A stretch of DNA of 41,609 nt, from assembly GCA_902535565.1 (NCBI GenBank), contig CACAUH010000002.1:1-41609 (forward strand). The letters are read 5' to 3'. The position numbers and the translations under genes are program-made. Positions 27,501-37,800 of this stretch are shown piece by piece (positions within the stretch are counted from its first letter, which is position 1; the number at the start of each line of letters is the position of its first letter). Under the pieces are notes generated by a model. It saw only the letters and a program-made list of their open reading frames with translations, ran no database searches and was not told the DNA's origin. The stretch comes from an uncultured Bacteroidota bacterium. Its GTDB lineage: Bacteria; Bacteroidota; Bacteroidia; Flavobacteriales; UA16.

Positions 27501-28046
27501 GACAAAAAGACTCGAATACACTTCGAGGTTCTCTCGGTTGTGAATGGCACCTCCGAAGCCGTCGTCAGTAACACAATTGCGAAACACTGTGCGCTCCAAA
27601 ACGAGCAATTCCGCATCGGTCTCAATTGCCCCTCCAGGATCATTCCCGTCAAATCCATTTCGAAACTCCAAGTCCCTGAATGTCAAAAAGGTTGAAGCAC
27701 CAGCCAATTCCATGAAGCGGCTGTTTCCTGCAGCATCCAAAATTGTCGTTCGGGCCCCTGCTCCATTGATGGTGATGTCTCCAGATCCAACAAACAACTC
27801 ACCCAGTGTCCAGTCATAGGTGCCTTCAGGCAAAACAATGGTCGACGCCACACCTGCAGCCTCAGCCTCTTGAAGCGCCGCCCGAAGAGAACAGGCACCG
27901 TCCATCGTTTGGCAGACACCATCTCCAACATTCGTATCGGCACCATCCTGAGTAGAGTCAACGGTATACTGTCCAAATAAGGAAGGACAAATCAGCAGGG
28001 TCCAAATCAGGGACGCGCAGCAAACAAAGACTCGATTCATGGGCAT
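24528..28046 (-). CDS. CSLREA/beta-helix surface protein with CHU_C type IX sorting domain
   Basis: 1172-residue exported protein. Signal peptide MPMNRVFVCCASLIWTLLI (an ATG two codons later at 28040 is an equally good start). CSLREA-like region at about 28-65 (GVCQTMDGACSLRAALQEAE), then a right-handed beta-helix/polymorphic-outer-membrane-like domain (FRDLEF, GAIHNRENLEVYSSLFVDC, VVENSTFVGCVAEGG, FRHCTFSGN) with an extremely glycine-rich insertion (nt about 26930-27480). Then come about seven Ig-like repeats of 80-90 residues, each with an LCxGExxxL-type opening (VCPGETIEV, ILCEGETVNLDA, TLCPGTPFELDP, TLCDGETVILEP, VLCPGDVLLLE). The last 107 residues are the gliding-motility-associated C-terminal domain: VYVPTAFTPNNDGKNDAW, VVVWDRWGRPVFSS, DGTYTWEI. 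The protein is therefore secreted by the type IX system and anchored on the surface. It is convergent with the GDPD gene, with 6 bp between stops. Its role, adhesin or polymer binding, is not known. Confidence 0.88.
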   Translation of the reverse strand: MPMNRVFVCCASLIWTLLICPSLFGQYTVDSTQDGADTNVGDGVCQTMDGACSLRAALQEAEAAGVASTIVLPEGTYDWTLGELFVGSGDITINGAGARTTILDAAGNSRFMELAGASTFLTFRDLEFRNGFDGNDPGGAIETDAELLVLERTVFRNCVTDDGFGGAIHNRENLEVYSSLFVDCKAFGNDGGNGGGGGGGGLAAGGGISSWLGSSTVVENSTFVGCVAEGGQGGDAGGNGGGGNGGNGIGSFGGGGDGGAVSTSNNNADAGSAGFGGGGGGGGTDTNGSGWFNPNPTGGDGSNGVAMGGDGGEGAPNSAGSGGGGGALGGAFFLRLGTAEFRHCTFSGNASIGGEPGSGGDPGQPGEGRGGAIGCYGGDLSLDNTILYGNAGGTTGGDEDLYHFLMDNNPNGGDEVTGVAGYNIIGVIHEDITFAAALAGNQIGADPLLLPFGDYGGPTDGFMISACEPASIALNSGAVLGVLFDQRGELRDATPDIGAMEGPAPVMLDPIAEQVCPGETIEVSLTWPDATTLWPDGSEGDTWDAPEGDGVAMITTAEGCEEEVSIAISAVSILAPELGGDVTVCPGVPVALDAGNPGGQYVWSTGGLAQTELVVDSGLVEVTVNVDGCLESASMQVSWFDDYPLDLGGNVILCEGETVNLDAEVPFWPGLLPVFQWQGGPSDAEYEVASSGVYTVTATLNGCETTDNVTVTESALTAVDLGPDQTLCPGTPFELDPGYPTAICTWQDGSISPTYTVENTGIYTVNVALGQCQDNAQVFVEVVAPFSAELPELLSFCEGDSVLLLAAFGASNYEWQNGATGNQLWATVPGTYTVTSTQEGCSFSDDVLVTTLPLPAFDLGLDITLCDGETVILEPNVADADYVVFDDSLTTTSLLVAEAGTYTAEVASGGCVSRDTIEVEFRPVPVFDLPEDTVLCPGDVLLLETGLEDILVTWNTGEVGESIEVNQPASYAAVSQVSGCTHEDSIAVSISDPISIPLEASYELCLGDSMELSALQGPDVYPAGYRWSDGVFSPIRMFNRTGLFTVEVSNVCDTSSHTLQVQQVVCGCQVYVPTAFTPNNDGKNDAWAPVVDCEPFSYQVVVWDRWGRPVFSSNDMDDVWYGQVEGTEGSKTRESGVSYAIDGTYTWEIIMELRTDGIPEIVRQNGFVQALR

Positions 28047-28148
28047 GGTGGATGGCGCAAATTACAAACCTTCCAACCCTTGAAAAGGTTGCCGGATTGC
28101 CAAGATGAACACTGCATTCAATGCCACACAATTGACGAACTTTCCCAC

Positions 28149-29822
28149 ATGTGTTCCATCACCGCCTTACTGAACCGAAGCAATCCGATCGAAACAGACA
28201 GAAAGTCTGTACTCCAAGCCTCCCGAATCCAGCAACACCGGGGGCCAGACTGGTCTGGTATTCGAGAATTTCCCAACGCCATTGTCGCCCACGAACGGCT
28301 TGCCATTGTCGACGTTCTTAGCGGTGCGCAGCCACTGGTCGACCCCGATTCGGGAACAGTCCTTGCAGTTAATGGGGAAATCTACAATCACCTTGACCTC
28401 AAAAGGAATGGAGCCAGCGGCGCTTGTGGCGACTACCCCTTCCAATCGGGAAGCGATTGCGAAGTCATTCTTGCACTCTACAGAAAACATGGCCCATCCC
28501 TTGTAGAACACCTGTCGGGCATGTACGCCTTTGTGCTCTATGACCCAAAAAAATCCACTTGGGTTGTTGGGCGAGACCCCATTGGAATCATGCCCTTGTA
28601 CTATGGAACGGATGAAGACGGTCGACTCTGGATTGCCTCTGAAATGAAAGCCCTTGTGGAGAGGTGCGATGACGTCCGGGTCTTCCCTCCTGGCCACGTG
28701 TGGAGCTCACAAGAAACGGAACCTACTGCATTCTACACCCGCGAGTGGATGACTGGCGATTTGCCGGACCGGGCATATCGGCCAGAAGAATTGAGAGATG
28801 CCCTCACCTCAGCCGTGCGCAGCCACCTGATGGGTGATGTCCCCTACGGCCTCCTCATCTCAGGGGGTCTCGACAGCTCCGTCATTGCGGCCATTGCCAT
28901 GAAACTCGCTCAAAAGCGGGTGGACGACGATGAAAAGTCCGAGGCCTGGTGGCCCCGGGTACACAGCTTCTCGATTGGACTGGATGGCTCTCCAGACCTG
29001 GCCGCAGCCCAAGAGGTCGCCGACGCCATTGGAACAGTTCACCACCCACTCAACTTCTCCATTCAGGAAGGAATTGATGCGCTCCGCGAGGTGGTGCGGC
29101 ACATTGAAACCTACGACGTTACCACCATCCGGGCCTCCACCCCCATGTTCCTGATGGCGCGAAAAATCAAGGCCATGGGAATCAAGATGGTGCTCAGCGG
29201 CGAAGGAGCTGATGAATTGTTCGGCGGCTATCTCTATTTCCACATGGCACCAGATGCAAAAGAATTCCATGAGGAGACAGTACGAAAGGTTCTGGGCCTC
29301 CACCAATACGATTGTGCCCGAGCCAACAAGTCCATGATGGCCTGGGGCATCGAAGCGAGGGTGCCTTTCCTAGACAGGGAGTTCATAGACTATGCGATGG
29401 GACTCGACCCCAAATCCAAAATGGGGGGAAAAGGCAAAATCGAAAAGGCCGTTATCCGCGAGGCATTTGAAGGATACATTCCTGAACACATTCTGCAACG
29501 TCAGAAAGAACAGTTCAGCGATGGTGTGGGATATGGCTGGATTGACGGGCTCCGCGACCATGCCGAGTCCAAGGTCTCAGATGGCGAAATGGAGCGGGCA
29601 GCAATCCGCTTTCCAATCAATCCTCCTGTCACCAAAGAGGGCTATTACTATCGCACCCTGTTTGAGGAGCACTTTCCTACAGCGGCAGCAGCGGCAACAG
29701 TACCAGGCGGCAAAAGCGTGGCCTGTAGCACAGAAAAGGCCCTCGAATGGGATGAGCGACTCAAACAGACGATAGACCCGAGTGGACGCGCAGTGGACGG
29801 CATTCACAACGACGCCTACTAA
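28149..29822 (+). CDS. asnB: Asparagine synthase B, glutamine-hydrolysing
   Basis: Converts aspartate, glutamine and ATP to asparagine and glutamate. 557 residues. I start at the ATG at 28149 because the enzyme needs Cys2 as N-terminal nucleophile (MCSITALL); a TTG-initiated extension to 28080 would bury it. Glutaminase domain: RGPDWSG (31-37), AHERLAIVD (47-55), NGEIYNH (75-81), SGSDCEV (100-106). Synthetase domain: PP-loop SGGLDSS (238-244), SEAWWPRVHSF, ETYDVTTIRASTP and LSGEGADELFGGYLYF. Length and sequence are close to E. coli AsnB throughout, down to the PGGKSVACST block near the end. It is divergent from the CHU_C gene and followed by a small orphan gene. Confidence 0.97.
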   Translation: MCSITALLNRSNPIETDRKSVLQASRIQQHRGPDWSGIREFPNAIVAHERLAIVDVLSGAQPLVDPDSGTVLAVNGEIYNHLDLKRNGASGACGDYPFQSGSDCEVILALYRKHGPSLVEHLSGMYAFVLYDPKKSTWVVGRDPIGIMPLYYGTDEDGRLWIASEMKALVERCDDVRVFPPGHVWSSQETEPTAFYTREWMTGDLPDRAYRPEELRDALTSAVRSHLMGDVPYGLLISGGLDSSVIAAIAMKLAQKRVDDDEKSEAWWPRVHSFSIGLDGSPDLAAAQEVADAIGTVHHPLNFSIQEGIDALREVVRHIETYDVTTIRASTPMFLMARKIKAMGIKMVLSGEGADELFGGYLYFHMAPDAKEFHEETVRKVLGLHQYDCARANKSMMAWGIEARVPFLDREFIDYAMGLDPKSKMGGKGKIEKAVIREAFEGYIPEHILQRQKEQFSDGVGYGWIDGLRDHAESKVSDGEMERAAIRFPINPPVTKEGYYYRTLFEEHFPTAAAAATVPGGKSVACSTEKALEWDERLKQTIDPSGRAVDGIHNDAY

Positions 29823-29919
29823 AAACAGCAAAAACGGCTTTCGTGCCGCAATCCTGCGCTTCAGGCATTGGATTCGTCTGCGGTAATAAAAATGGCCGAG
29901 AAACGTCGTATCCTTCGAT

Positions 29920-30306
29920 ATGCGCATCAGTTATCGCCATGAAACGGAAACCGGAGCGGTTTACACCTTGTGGCAAGAAGACGACTTGCTTCATGTCCGC
30001 AGCAGAATTCCTCAATTGGAACTGCGGTGGAGAGAAGACCGTTGGGTGCCCGAGCGAAATTGGTTTGAAACCGAATACACCTACCCCTTAGAAATCGGAT
30101 TGGATGAGTACTTGGCCCGGTTTCTTCCCCATCTGAATGGGCAGTTCCTGTGCGAAGGCAAACCCAATGTCGAGGACCAAAACTCCTTCCTCGGAAAATG
30201 GTTCAACTTCCGCTCATCAGGTCAGCCCGATGGCGCTGACTTGGCGCACAAACTGATTCTGCGGACCACGGCCAATTATTATGGCGTCAACTCGCTATTT
30301 GGCTGA
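29920..30306 (+). CDS. Small hypothetical protein downstream of asnB
   Basis: 128-residue frame from ATG at 29920 with normal composition: rich in Trp, Arg, Glu and Tyr, with alternating hydrophobic and charged segments (AVYTLWQEDDLLHVRSRIPQ, TEYTYPLEIGLDEYLARFLP, NYYGVNSLFG). No signal peptide, membrane helix or known motif. Codon use and the absence of a competing frame on the other strand support a real gene, but I do not recognise a family. It follows asnB by about 100 bp on the same strand and is convergent with the propeller gene (about 20 bp between stops). It could be an immunity-like or regulatory small protein, but nothing in the sequence decides this. Confidence 0.6.
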   Translation: MRISYRHETETGAVYTLWQEDDLLHVRSRIPQLELRWREDRWVPERNWFETEYTYPLEIGLDEYLARFLPHLNGQFLCEGKPNVEDQNSFLGKWFNFRSSGQPDGADLAHKLILRTTANYYGVNSLFG

Positions 30307-30327
30307 CTTGCCACTTTAAGCGTAGGC

Positions 30328-31548
30328 TCAATCAGCAGAACGCCACTCCAAATGCGCCTTTCCGTTGGACATCAGAACCACCTGGAGTCCTGAAACATTG
30401 GCGTCCACATTGCGCCCCAACAAATCAAACCGACTCACCTCCTCCGTAATCGCATCTGTCATCTCCGGGACAGCGGATGTCGAAGATGCCACGCGAATCA
30501 CGCCCGGCGCAATGCCTGTGATCACACTGCCCAGTAATTCCCCATCACCCGAGCGAAGTTCGACTTCCCCGTAGGTGGCAAAATCGGTGTTGCCTAGGAG
30601 CACATCACCCGAAGGCCTGACCGCCATCGAGTAGACGGAGGTGCCATTTCCTGGCCAAGTTCCAGAAGAGGCCAGTGTCGCACCATTGGCTCTGCGAAAA
30701 TCACCCTCTCCATAGACTTGGTAAACCACCTCCTCTCCCACGATTGCTGCCGCTCCGCATCCCGCCGTCACATCAGCCACCACCTCGGTAACGGCTGATC
30801 CAGTCGTCTCAACACGGCTCAATGATGTGCCATCATATTGTCGCGCGTTGACCGTCACCACGCCCCCAGCTGCGGGGAGCACGTGCACTGGATTTAATCC
30901 ATCCGCACCGAGATCGGTTTCGCTGTATTCCCCTGTGGAGAGGTTCAATCGCCCAACAATACCAACCTCTTCACCGTAGGCAAAAGCATTGTTGATTCCG
31001 ATGTGCAATACATCGCCAACCACACACATTGCCTCGGCCGCATATCCAGGCCCCTCTCCTCCCTCTGCGGACCAATCCGCCTGCCAAGTCAAGTCTGTCG
31101 CATCCAATGCGACGAGGTATTGGTCAAACGGAACCGAGCCAAACGTGACGGGGTCGTAATCACCCCGTGTCACATACACCCGATCTCCAGATAGGAACAA
31201 ACGGCGGGCTCCATCTAAAGGTTGGCTCGCCAGAATGGCACCGTCTTCTGCTGCCAATCGATACACTGTGTCTTCAGCAGACACATACAGGTCTTCACCC
31301 GTTTCAGAAAGAATAAGGTCCGTCGTGAAGGCGTGCCCGTCAAAAATCCGGAGTTCCTCAAATTCCATCTCCTCGGCATCGAGGTCAATCACTCCAAGCC
31401 GTGGTGCTTGCAAAACTTCACCAGAATAGAAATCCTGAGCCCCTTCACAAATGACGAATGCGCGATCACCTTGAGCGACGAGATCAAAACAAAAAACCAG
31501 TGAGCACGCAATGCTCAAAAGAAGGCGGAGGGAAATTTTAGACAACAT
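30328..31548 (-). CDS. Secreted beta-propeller-like protein with type A-like sorting tail
   Basis: 406 residues with a clear Sec signal (MLSKISLRLLLSIACSLVFC, ending VAQ). The mature protein is built of repeated beta-blades like YncE/DUF5074-type surface proteins: FVICEGAQDFYSGEVLQAP, TTDLILSETGEDLYVSAEDT, VYRLAAEDGAILASQPLDG, RLFLSGDRVYVTRGD, VVGDVLHIGINNAFAYGEE, SMAVRPSGDVLLGNTDF. The last 40 residues (SRFDLLGRNVDANVSGLQVV, then LMSNGKAHLEW) look like a shortened Por secretion (type A T9SS) tail, suggesting secretion through the type IX system. It lies downstream of the giant repeat gene on the same strand, but a terminator and a promoter-like -7 element separate them. The function is probably ligand binding or structural; not known. 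Confidence 0.8.
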   Translation of the reverse strand: MLSKISLRLLLSIACSLVFCFDLVAQGDRAFVICEGAQDFYSGEVLQAPRLGVIDLDAEEMEFEELRIFDGHAFTTDLILSETGEDLYVSAEDTVYRLAAEDGAILASQPLDGARRLFLSGDRVYVTRGDYDPVTFGSVPFDQYLVALDATDLTWQADWSAEGGEGPGYAAEAMCVVGDVLHIGINNAFAYGEEVGIVGRLNLSTGEYSETDLGADGLNPVHVLPAAGGVVTVNARQYDGTSLSRVETTGSAVTEVVADVTAGCGAAAIVGEEVVYQVYGEGDFRRANGATLASSGTWPGNGTSVYSMAVRPSGDVLLGNTDFATYGEVELRSGDGELLGSVITGIAPGVIRVASSTSAVPEMTDAITEEVSRFDLLGRNVDANVSGLQVVLMSNGKAHLEWRSAD

Positions 31549-31567
31549 ATCAAGAAGATAAGAAGCG

Positions 31568-31575
31568 CAAAAGTA
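31568..31575 (-). promoter_or_regulatory. Candidate -7 promoter element for the propeller gene
   Basis: On the minus strand the sequence reads TACTTTTG, an exact match to the Bacteroidota -7 consensus TAnnTTTG, placed about 20 bases before the start codon at 31548. A TTG lies only 10 bases upstream and none sits at the ideal spacing, so the -33 element is weak or missing. A short leader would result. Confidence 0.4.
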
Positions 31576-31683
31576 TAATCGAATTCAAGAGAAATCGATA
31601 TGCAAGGGCATAAGCAAGAAACCCATCGCAGCATCGACAACGCCCCTCTTCTTGCCACTGTTGCCCATCAACTGAAAGCACAC

Positions 31684-31714
31684 AAAAAAAGGGCGCCCCC
31701 GCAGGAACGCCCTT
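31684..31714 (-). terminator. Rho-independent terminator of the giant repeat gene
   Basis: On the minus strand, AAGGGCG and CGCCCTT form a 7-bp stem around a GC-rich 12-13 base loop, followed by a T run (plus-strand A run at 31684-31690). It lies about 28 bases after the stop of the giant gene. It would end that transcript before the propeller gene. Confidence 0.85.
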
Positions 31715-31741
31715 GTAAGCGAAGCAAGTTGGCGGTTTTGG

Positions 31742-31831
31742 TTAGTCCGCTCCGCAGGTGGAGTTGAACAAAAGCAGCAAGTCCAAAAGGTCCTGAATGC
31801 CCACAACTCCATTGAAGTCAAAGTCCCAACA
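31742..31831 (-). other. C-terminal dockerin-like tail of the giant protein
   Basis: The last 29 residues: Cys, then DFDFNGVVGIQDLLDLLLLF and a final STCGAD. The D-x-D-x-N-G loop plus an amphipathic Leu-rich helix bracketed by two Cys is like a single dockerin/EF-hand repeat. It takes the place where a type IX sorting domain would be expected. Confidence 0.6.
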
Positions 31832-34800
31832 AATGGGGGTCACACAAGTGCCGTCATCGAGGTTGGCCAGAGGCTGATAGTTCTGCTTGGAAGGATCTGT
31901 ACACCCAGTCCAAAGACACGATCCATTTTCAATCGTCGCACCTGGATCGAAGTTCAAGGCATTGGGGTACGTGCAACCTTCATCACCGCAATCCGCGCCA
32001 ATCAAATCACAAGGCGCCACGTCCAGTTCTTCCAATGACAAGGGGTTGAGCACACCACACTGTCCACCATCGGTGTTGTAGTACACCAAAAGGTCTGTTA
32101 CCTCTAGGGCACCAATTGCACCGTCTCCATTGGAATCGGGACAAGGCGGGGCATCGGTACAATTCCCATCGTCCACTGTGGCATAGGTTGTGTAGTTCCG
32201 ATAGTAATCGACTGTACAACCAGCAAATTCGCAGGAACCGTCATCCCCTAAAGCAGATGGGTCATAGTTGACCGCAGTGGCATAGGTGCAGCCGGGTGTT
32301 GCTCCGCAAGAACCGTCATCATAGATGGCACCCGGACTGAAATTCTCAGCCTCTGGGTTCGTACAACCACAGAGGTAAACCATTGAAGCCTCCATTCCTT
32401 CAGAAGAGAAACTCACAGAAGGACGAATGTCAACCTCTGGGTCTCCATTCAAGAAAAGCTGATAGTTCACCGTGCCTGTGATCACGCCATCTGTGGTGAA
32501 CTGACCAACGAGAATCTCCAGGTCATCACCGGCAATACCATTGGTCACATCATTGGTCACAAACCAAGCGCCACCTGTCGCGTCATCCATGTCGATGCCA
32601 CCACCTGCAGAGAATGCGGCCAACCAATTCTGATTCGGACTCGCAACGCCCTGAATATCCCCTTCTCCCAAGGCGATATTGGGTGATTGTTCAATGCCAA
32701 TCGTCACCCAGCTGTCATACTCCAACGTGGGAACGATGGTAAACAAGAACGGGTTAACGGCCGAAGCATAGTTGCTCCCGATTGGGTCCTGATACCAAGA
32801 CGTCGATGTATTCAGATTCAAGGGCAAGTCTTCGTTTCCAAAGAGACTCGACAGTTTGTCATCTGGTGACTGGGTCGTCACATAGAGACGATAGGTTGTC
32901 AAGCCATCCAAAATACCGCCTTCGTGCTGCACGACGCGGGCAAGCTTAACCCCATATCCAGCGCTGTCGCTCTCGAAGGTTAAAGCATCTGGACCAAAGA
33001 CCAATTGCGGCTCGTAACAGGAACAGTACTCGCAACTGCCGTCATCATCCGTCATCAAACTGTTGTAGTTACAGGCCACTGGATCGGTGCACCCAGAAAG
33101 CTCCTCCTCATCGCACACCCCGTCACCATCGGCATCATTAATACAGGCGCCGAAGCAGTCCACATTTTCATTTCCATAGATGTCAACCGCGTAAATGCAA
33201 CTTCCATCGTCAACATTGTAGCCTCCACTGTAGTTGCATGCAATCGGATTTGTGCAACCAGGAGAAACCAAATCGTCACATGAACCATCATCGACATTGG
33301 CCGCAGCATCGTATTCAATGTAGTCCGGATCAATACACCCGAAGACCACAAGCACTGCGCAGCTTCCATCATCCACATCAGCCGAAGAATCGAATTCTAT
33401 AAAATCGGGGTCGGTACAACCGCCATAGAGACAAGACCCATCATTCTCGGTGGCCCACGATTCAAAATTCACAGCAACATCATCGGTACATCCAAATACC
33501 TCACCCTCATCACATACCCCATCTCCATCAGCATCGGATACACAGGCACCAGTGCAATCCACATAATCCACTCCATAGAAATCCAATGGATAGAGACATG
33601 GACCCTGAATATTGGCCATTACATCGTAATTGCATGCCTCCAAATCGAAACACCCGATGACAATGAGCTCCTGACAACTTCCATCGTCTGTGTTGGCCCA
33701 AATAGAAAACTCGATGTACGCCTCATCCGTGCACCCCAAAACAACCTCTGTGACACAGCTTCCATCGTCCACATTTGCGGCACCATCATATTCAGTATAG
33801 TCAGAGTCTGTACATCCCAGCACCACAAGCGTCAAACAACTGCCATCATCGGTGTTGGCATCTGATGAGAATTCGATGTAGTCCGAGTCTGTGCAACCGA
33901 ATACAACTGGTGTTACGCAGGTTCCATTGTCAACATTGGCAAACGAATTGAACTCGACAAAGTTCGCATCGGTGCACCCCTCAATGATCGGGTTCAAGCA
34001 CGATCCATCATCCACATCTGCATTAGGATCAAATTCAAGGAAATCCGCATTGGTGCAACCACCATACAAACAAGATCCGTCCTCTTCATTGGCCTGTACA
34101 TCGTAATTGACGGCAATGGCATCGGTACACCCAAGGAAAATACACGAACCATCGTCTACGTTGGCTTGGGCATCAAAATTGAATGCGCCTGAATCCGTAC
34201 AACCGGGGTACAAACACGTGCCATCGTTCAAATTGGCACCCGGGTCATAATTCGCAGCATCGGTGTCCGTGCACCCCAGGTACAAACAAGAGCCATCCTC
34301 GGTATTGGCACCGACATCATAATTGTCCGCCATCTCATCCAAACAACCTGGATAGAGACAGGAACCGTCATCAAAATTGGCCCCGTCATCAAAATTGGCC
34401 GCATTGGCGTCTGTACAACCAGACACCACACACCCACCGTCATCGTCAGTGGCCACCACATCGTAATTGTCCGCTGCAGGGTTGGTGCACCCGGGAATTT
34501 CCACCTCATCACAAACACCGTCACCATCCGAATCATTCAAACATTCACCTGCACAATCAACATGGCTAAGACCAAAGAGGTCAAGCGGAAACTCGCAGGA
34601 TCCATCATCCTGTGTCGCATCAGAATCGAAGTTGCAGGCCATTGCATCCGTGCAGCCAAGACAAGAAGTAAAGTCACAACTTCCATCGTCAAGATTGACC
34701 TGAGAATCGAAATTGCACGCCCCCTCAACCATACAACCGGGATAGATGCAATTGCCGTCATCCAAGTTGGCTTCCGCATCAAAATTCGATGCAGCAGCAT

Positions 34801-37800
34801 CTGTGCAGCCCGACAGGACACAAGTGCCATCGTCCACATTCGCCGCAGGGTCAAAGTTGTCTGCATTTGCATTCGTGCACCCCCCAATTTGACAGGTGCC
34901 GTCTTCATCCGTGGCGGCAGGATCAAAATTGAGGGCTATTGCATTGGTACAACCAGGAATCTCGTCCTCATCACACACTCCATCCGCATCTGAATCGCTC
35001 AGACACTCTCCACCACAATCGAGATTATCAGCGCCATAAATGTCAACAGGATAAATGCAAGTCCCATCGTCTTGAGTCGCACCAGAGTCAAAATTACAAG
35101 CTTCAGAATCCGTGCATCCGAGACAGGAAATCAAATCACAGGAACCATCATCTTCAGTCGCTTGGAAGTCATAGTTACATGCCAAGGCATTGGTACACCC
35201 AAACACGACACAAGAACCATCATCAGAATTCGCGGTGGCATCATAGTTGACCGCATTGGGGTTCGTGCAACCTGCATAGGAACAAGAACCGTCATCTGTA
35301 TTGGCTTCAGCATCAAAATTGTCCGCATCCGAGTCGGTGCATCCCAAATATTGACAGGAGCCATTGTCGAATGACGCATCCGGATTGTAATTGTCAGCCT
35401 GGGGGTCCAAACACCCAACAAAAATGCAAGTGCCGTTGTCCACCGTGGCGAGGAAGTTGTAATTCAAGGCTGCTGGATCGGTGCAACCATCAATCAGACA
35501 AGAACCGTCATTGAACGTGGCATCTGGATCGTAATTCGATGCAAACGGAAGCGTGCATCCTCCCAAACACGTCATGTAGTCACATGACCCGTTGTCCACG
35601 TTGGCAGTTTCGTCATAATTACACGCTGCAACATCGGTACACCCAGGGTATTCACATGTGCCATCGTCCACTGTGGCTGTCACGTCGTAATTGGATGCAT
35701 TTTCATCCATGCATCCGGCGAAATAGCAGGATCCGTCTTCCACATTGGCTTGAGGATCGAAGTTCGTGGCAGTTTCGTCAGTACAACCTTCATACAGACA
35801 GCTGCCATCGTCAAACACCGAGTTCTCATCATAATTCGAGGCGTCCGGGTCCGAACATCCCACAAACAGGCACGAGCCGTCGTCGGTGGTGGCAAAAAAG
35901 TTAAAGTTCAGAGCAGTCGGATCCGTGCATCCCAAGTAATCGCAAGACCCATCGTCAAGGTTCGCTTCCGGGTCAAAGTTTGACGCCAGCATATCCGTGC
36001 ATCCAGCATATTGACATGTGCCATCATCTGCATTTGCGATTTCTGAATAATTCGCCGCGGCAGAGTCTGTGCACCCCAAGTAGAGACAATCACCAATATC
36101 AAATGAAGCGTCCTCGTTGTAGTTGTCCGCCTCTGGATCCAAACATCCAACCAACAGACATGTGCCATTGTCCACCGTTGCGAGGAAATTAAAATTCAAA
36201 GCAGCGGGATCCGTGCAGCCCTCGATGATACAGGAACCATCGTCATAGGTTGCACTTGGATTGAAATTGGACGCCAATGCAAACGTGCAACCAGCCAAGT
36301 AACAGGTTCCATTATCTATGGTAGCCTCGGAGTTGTAATTGTCCGCTCCGGGATCTGTGCAGCCTTCCACCACACAGGAACCATCATCGTATGTGGCACT
36401 TGGGTCATAGTTTGACGCCGAGAACTGAGTGCATCCTCCGGAGGCACAGCTTCCGTTGTCAATGTTGGCCTCTGGATTGTAATTCTCAGCTTCTGAATCA
36501 GTGCAGCCGAGCACGAGACAAGACCCGTTGTCAACCGTGGCCATGACATTGAAATTGATGGCATTTGAATTCATGCACCCCGGAATGACACAACTTCCAT
36601 CATCCTCGACGGCATTTGCATCGAAATTCACAGAAAGTGGATTTGTACAACCAAAGACCTGACATGAATTGTCATCCAAAGTCGCGTCAGGGTCAAAATT
36701 GACAGCAGTCGAATCCGTACAGCCGACGACAATGCAAGATCCATTGTCCACGTCTGCCAAGGCACTGTAATTGATTGCAAGCGGATTGGTGCAGCCTCCA
36801 AACGTGCAGCTTCCATCCTCTTGATCCGCGTTGGGATTGTAATTGGTCGCAGCGGGATAAGTACAACCCGATGTCACACATGAACCGTCGTCCACGGTAG
36901 CCGTGGAATCGTAATTGTCCGCCCACTCATCAGTGCAACCCGTGCAAGAAACCGCGTCGCAGGAGCCATCATCGTCCGTGGCATCTTCATCGAAGTTGCA
37001 AGAATTGGAGTCGGTGCACCCCTCGACTTCAATCTCATCACAAACACCATCTCCATCGACATCATTCAAACAGAACCCCGCGCAATCCACATAGTCTACA
37101 CCAAATTCATCTTCTGGGAACAGACATGAACCATCGTCAACATTGGCCATCGGCGCATAGTTGCACGCCCCCATCTGGGTGCATCCACCGAACAAACAAG
37201 AACCATCATCAACATTGGCCGCGGGGTCATAGTTGTCCGCAGACAAGTCAGTGCACCCAGAATATTCGCAGCTGCCATCCGGATTGTTCGCTTCGGAATC
37301 AAAATTGTCCGCTTCCGAATCCGTGCAGCCAGAGAGGATACATGAACCGTCATCAACATTTGCGCCATTGTCAAAGTTGTCTGCATCGGGGTTCGTGCAC
37401 CCTTCGAACAAACAGGAACCATCATCAACATTGGCATTCGCATCGAAATTGATTGCTTCAGAATCGACACAACCCGAGAACAAACAAGAGCCGTCATCGA
37501 GGGTTGCCGTGGAGATGTAATTGATCGCACTGGCGTCCATGCACCCCAGATAATCACAACTGTCATCATTGGCGTTGGCCAGCGAATCAAAATTTTCGGC
37601 TGAGGGGTCTGTGCAGCCATAGAACAGACATGTGCCATCGTAAACCGATGCATTCGGATCGAAATTGTCTGCAGATGGGTCGGTACAACCTCCGTAAATA
37701 CAACTTCCGTCGTCGGCATCCGCCATCGCATCAAAATTCAAAGATGCGGGATCAGTGCACCCTGAATACTGACAACTTCCGTCATCATAGACTGCATCCT

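Noticed and set aside
28080..28148. Extended N-terminus of AsnB
   Set aside because: The catalytic Cys must follow the initiator Met, which fixes the start at 28149.
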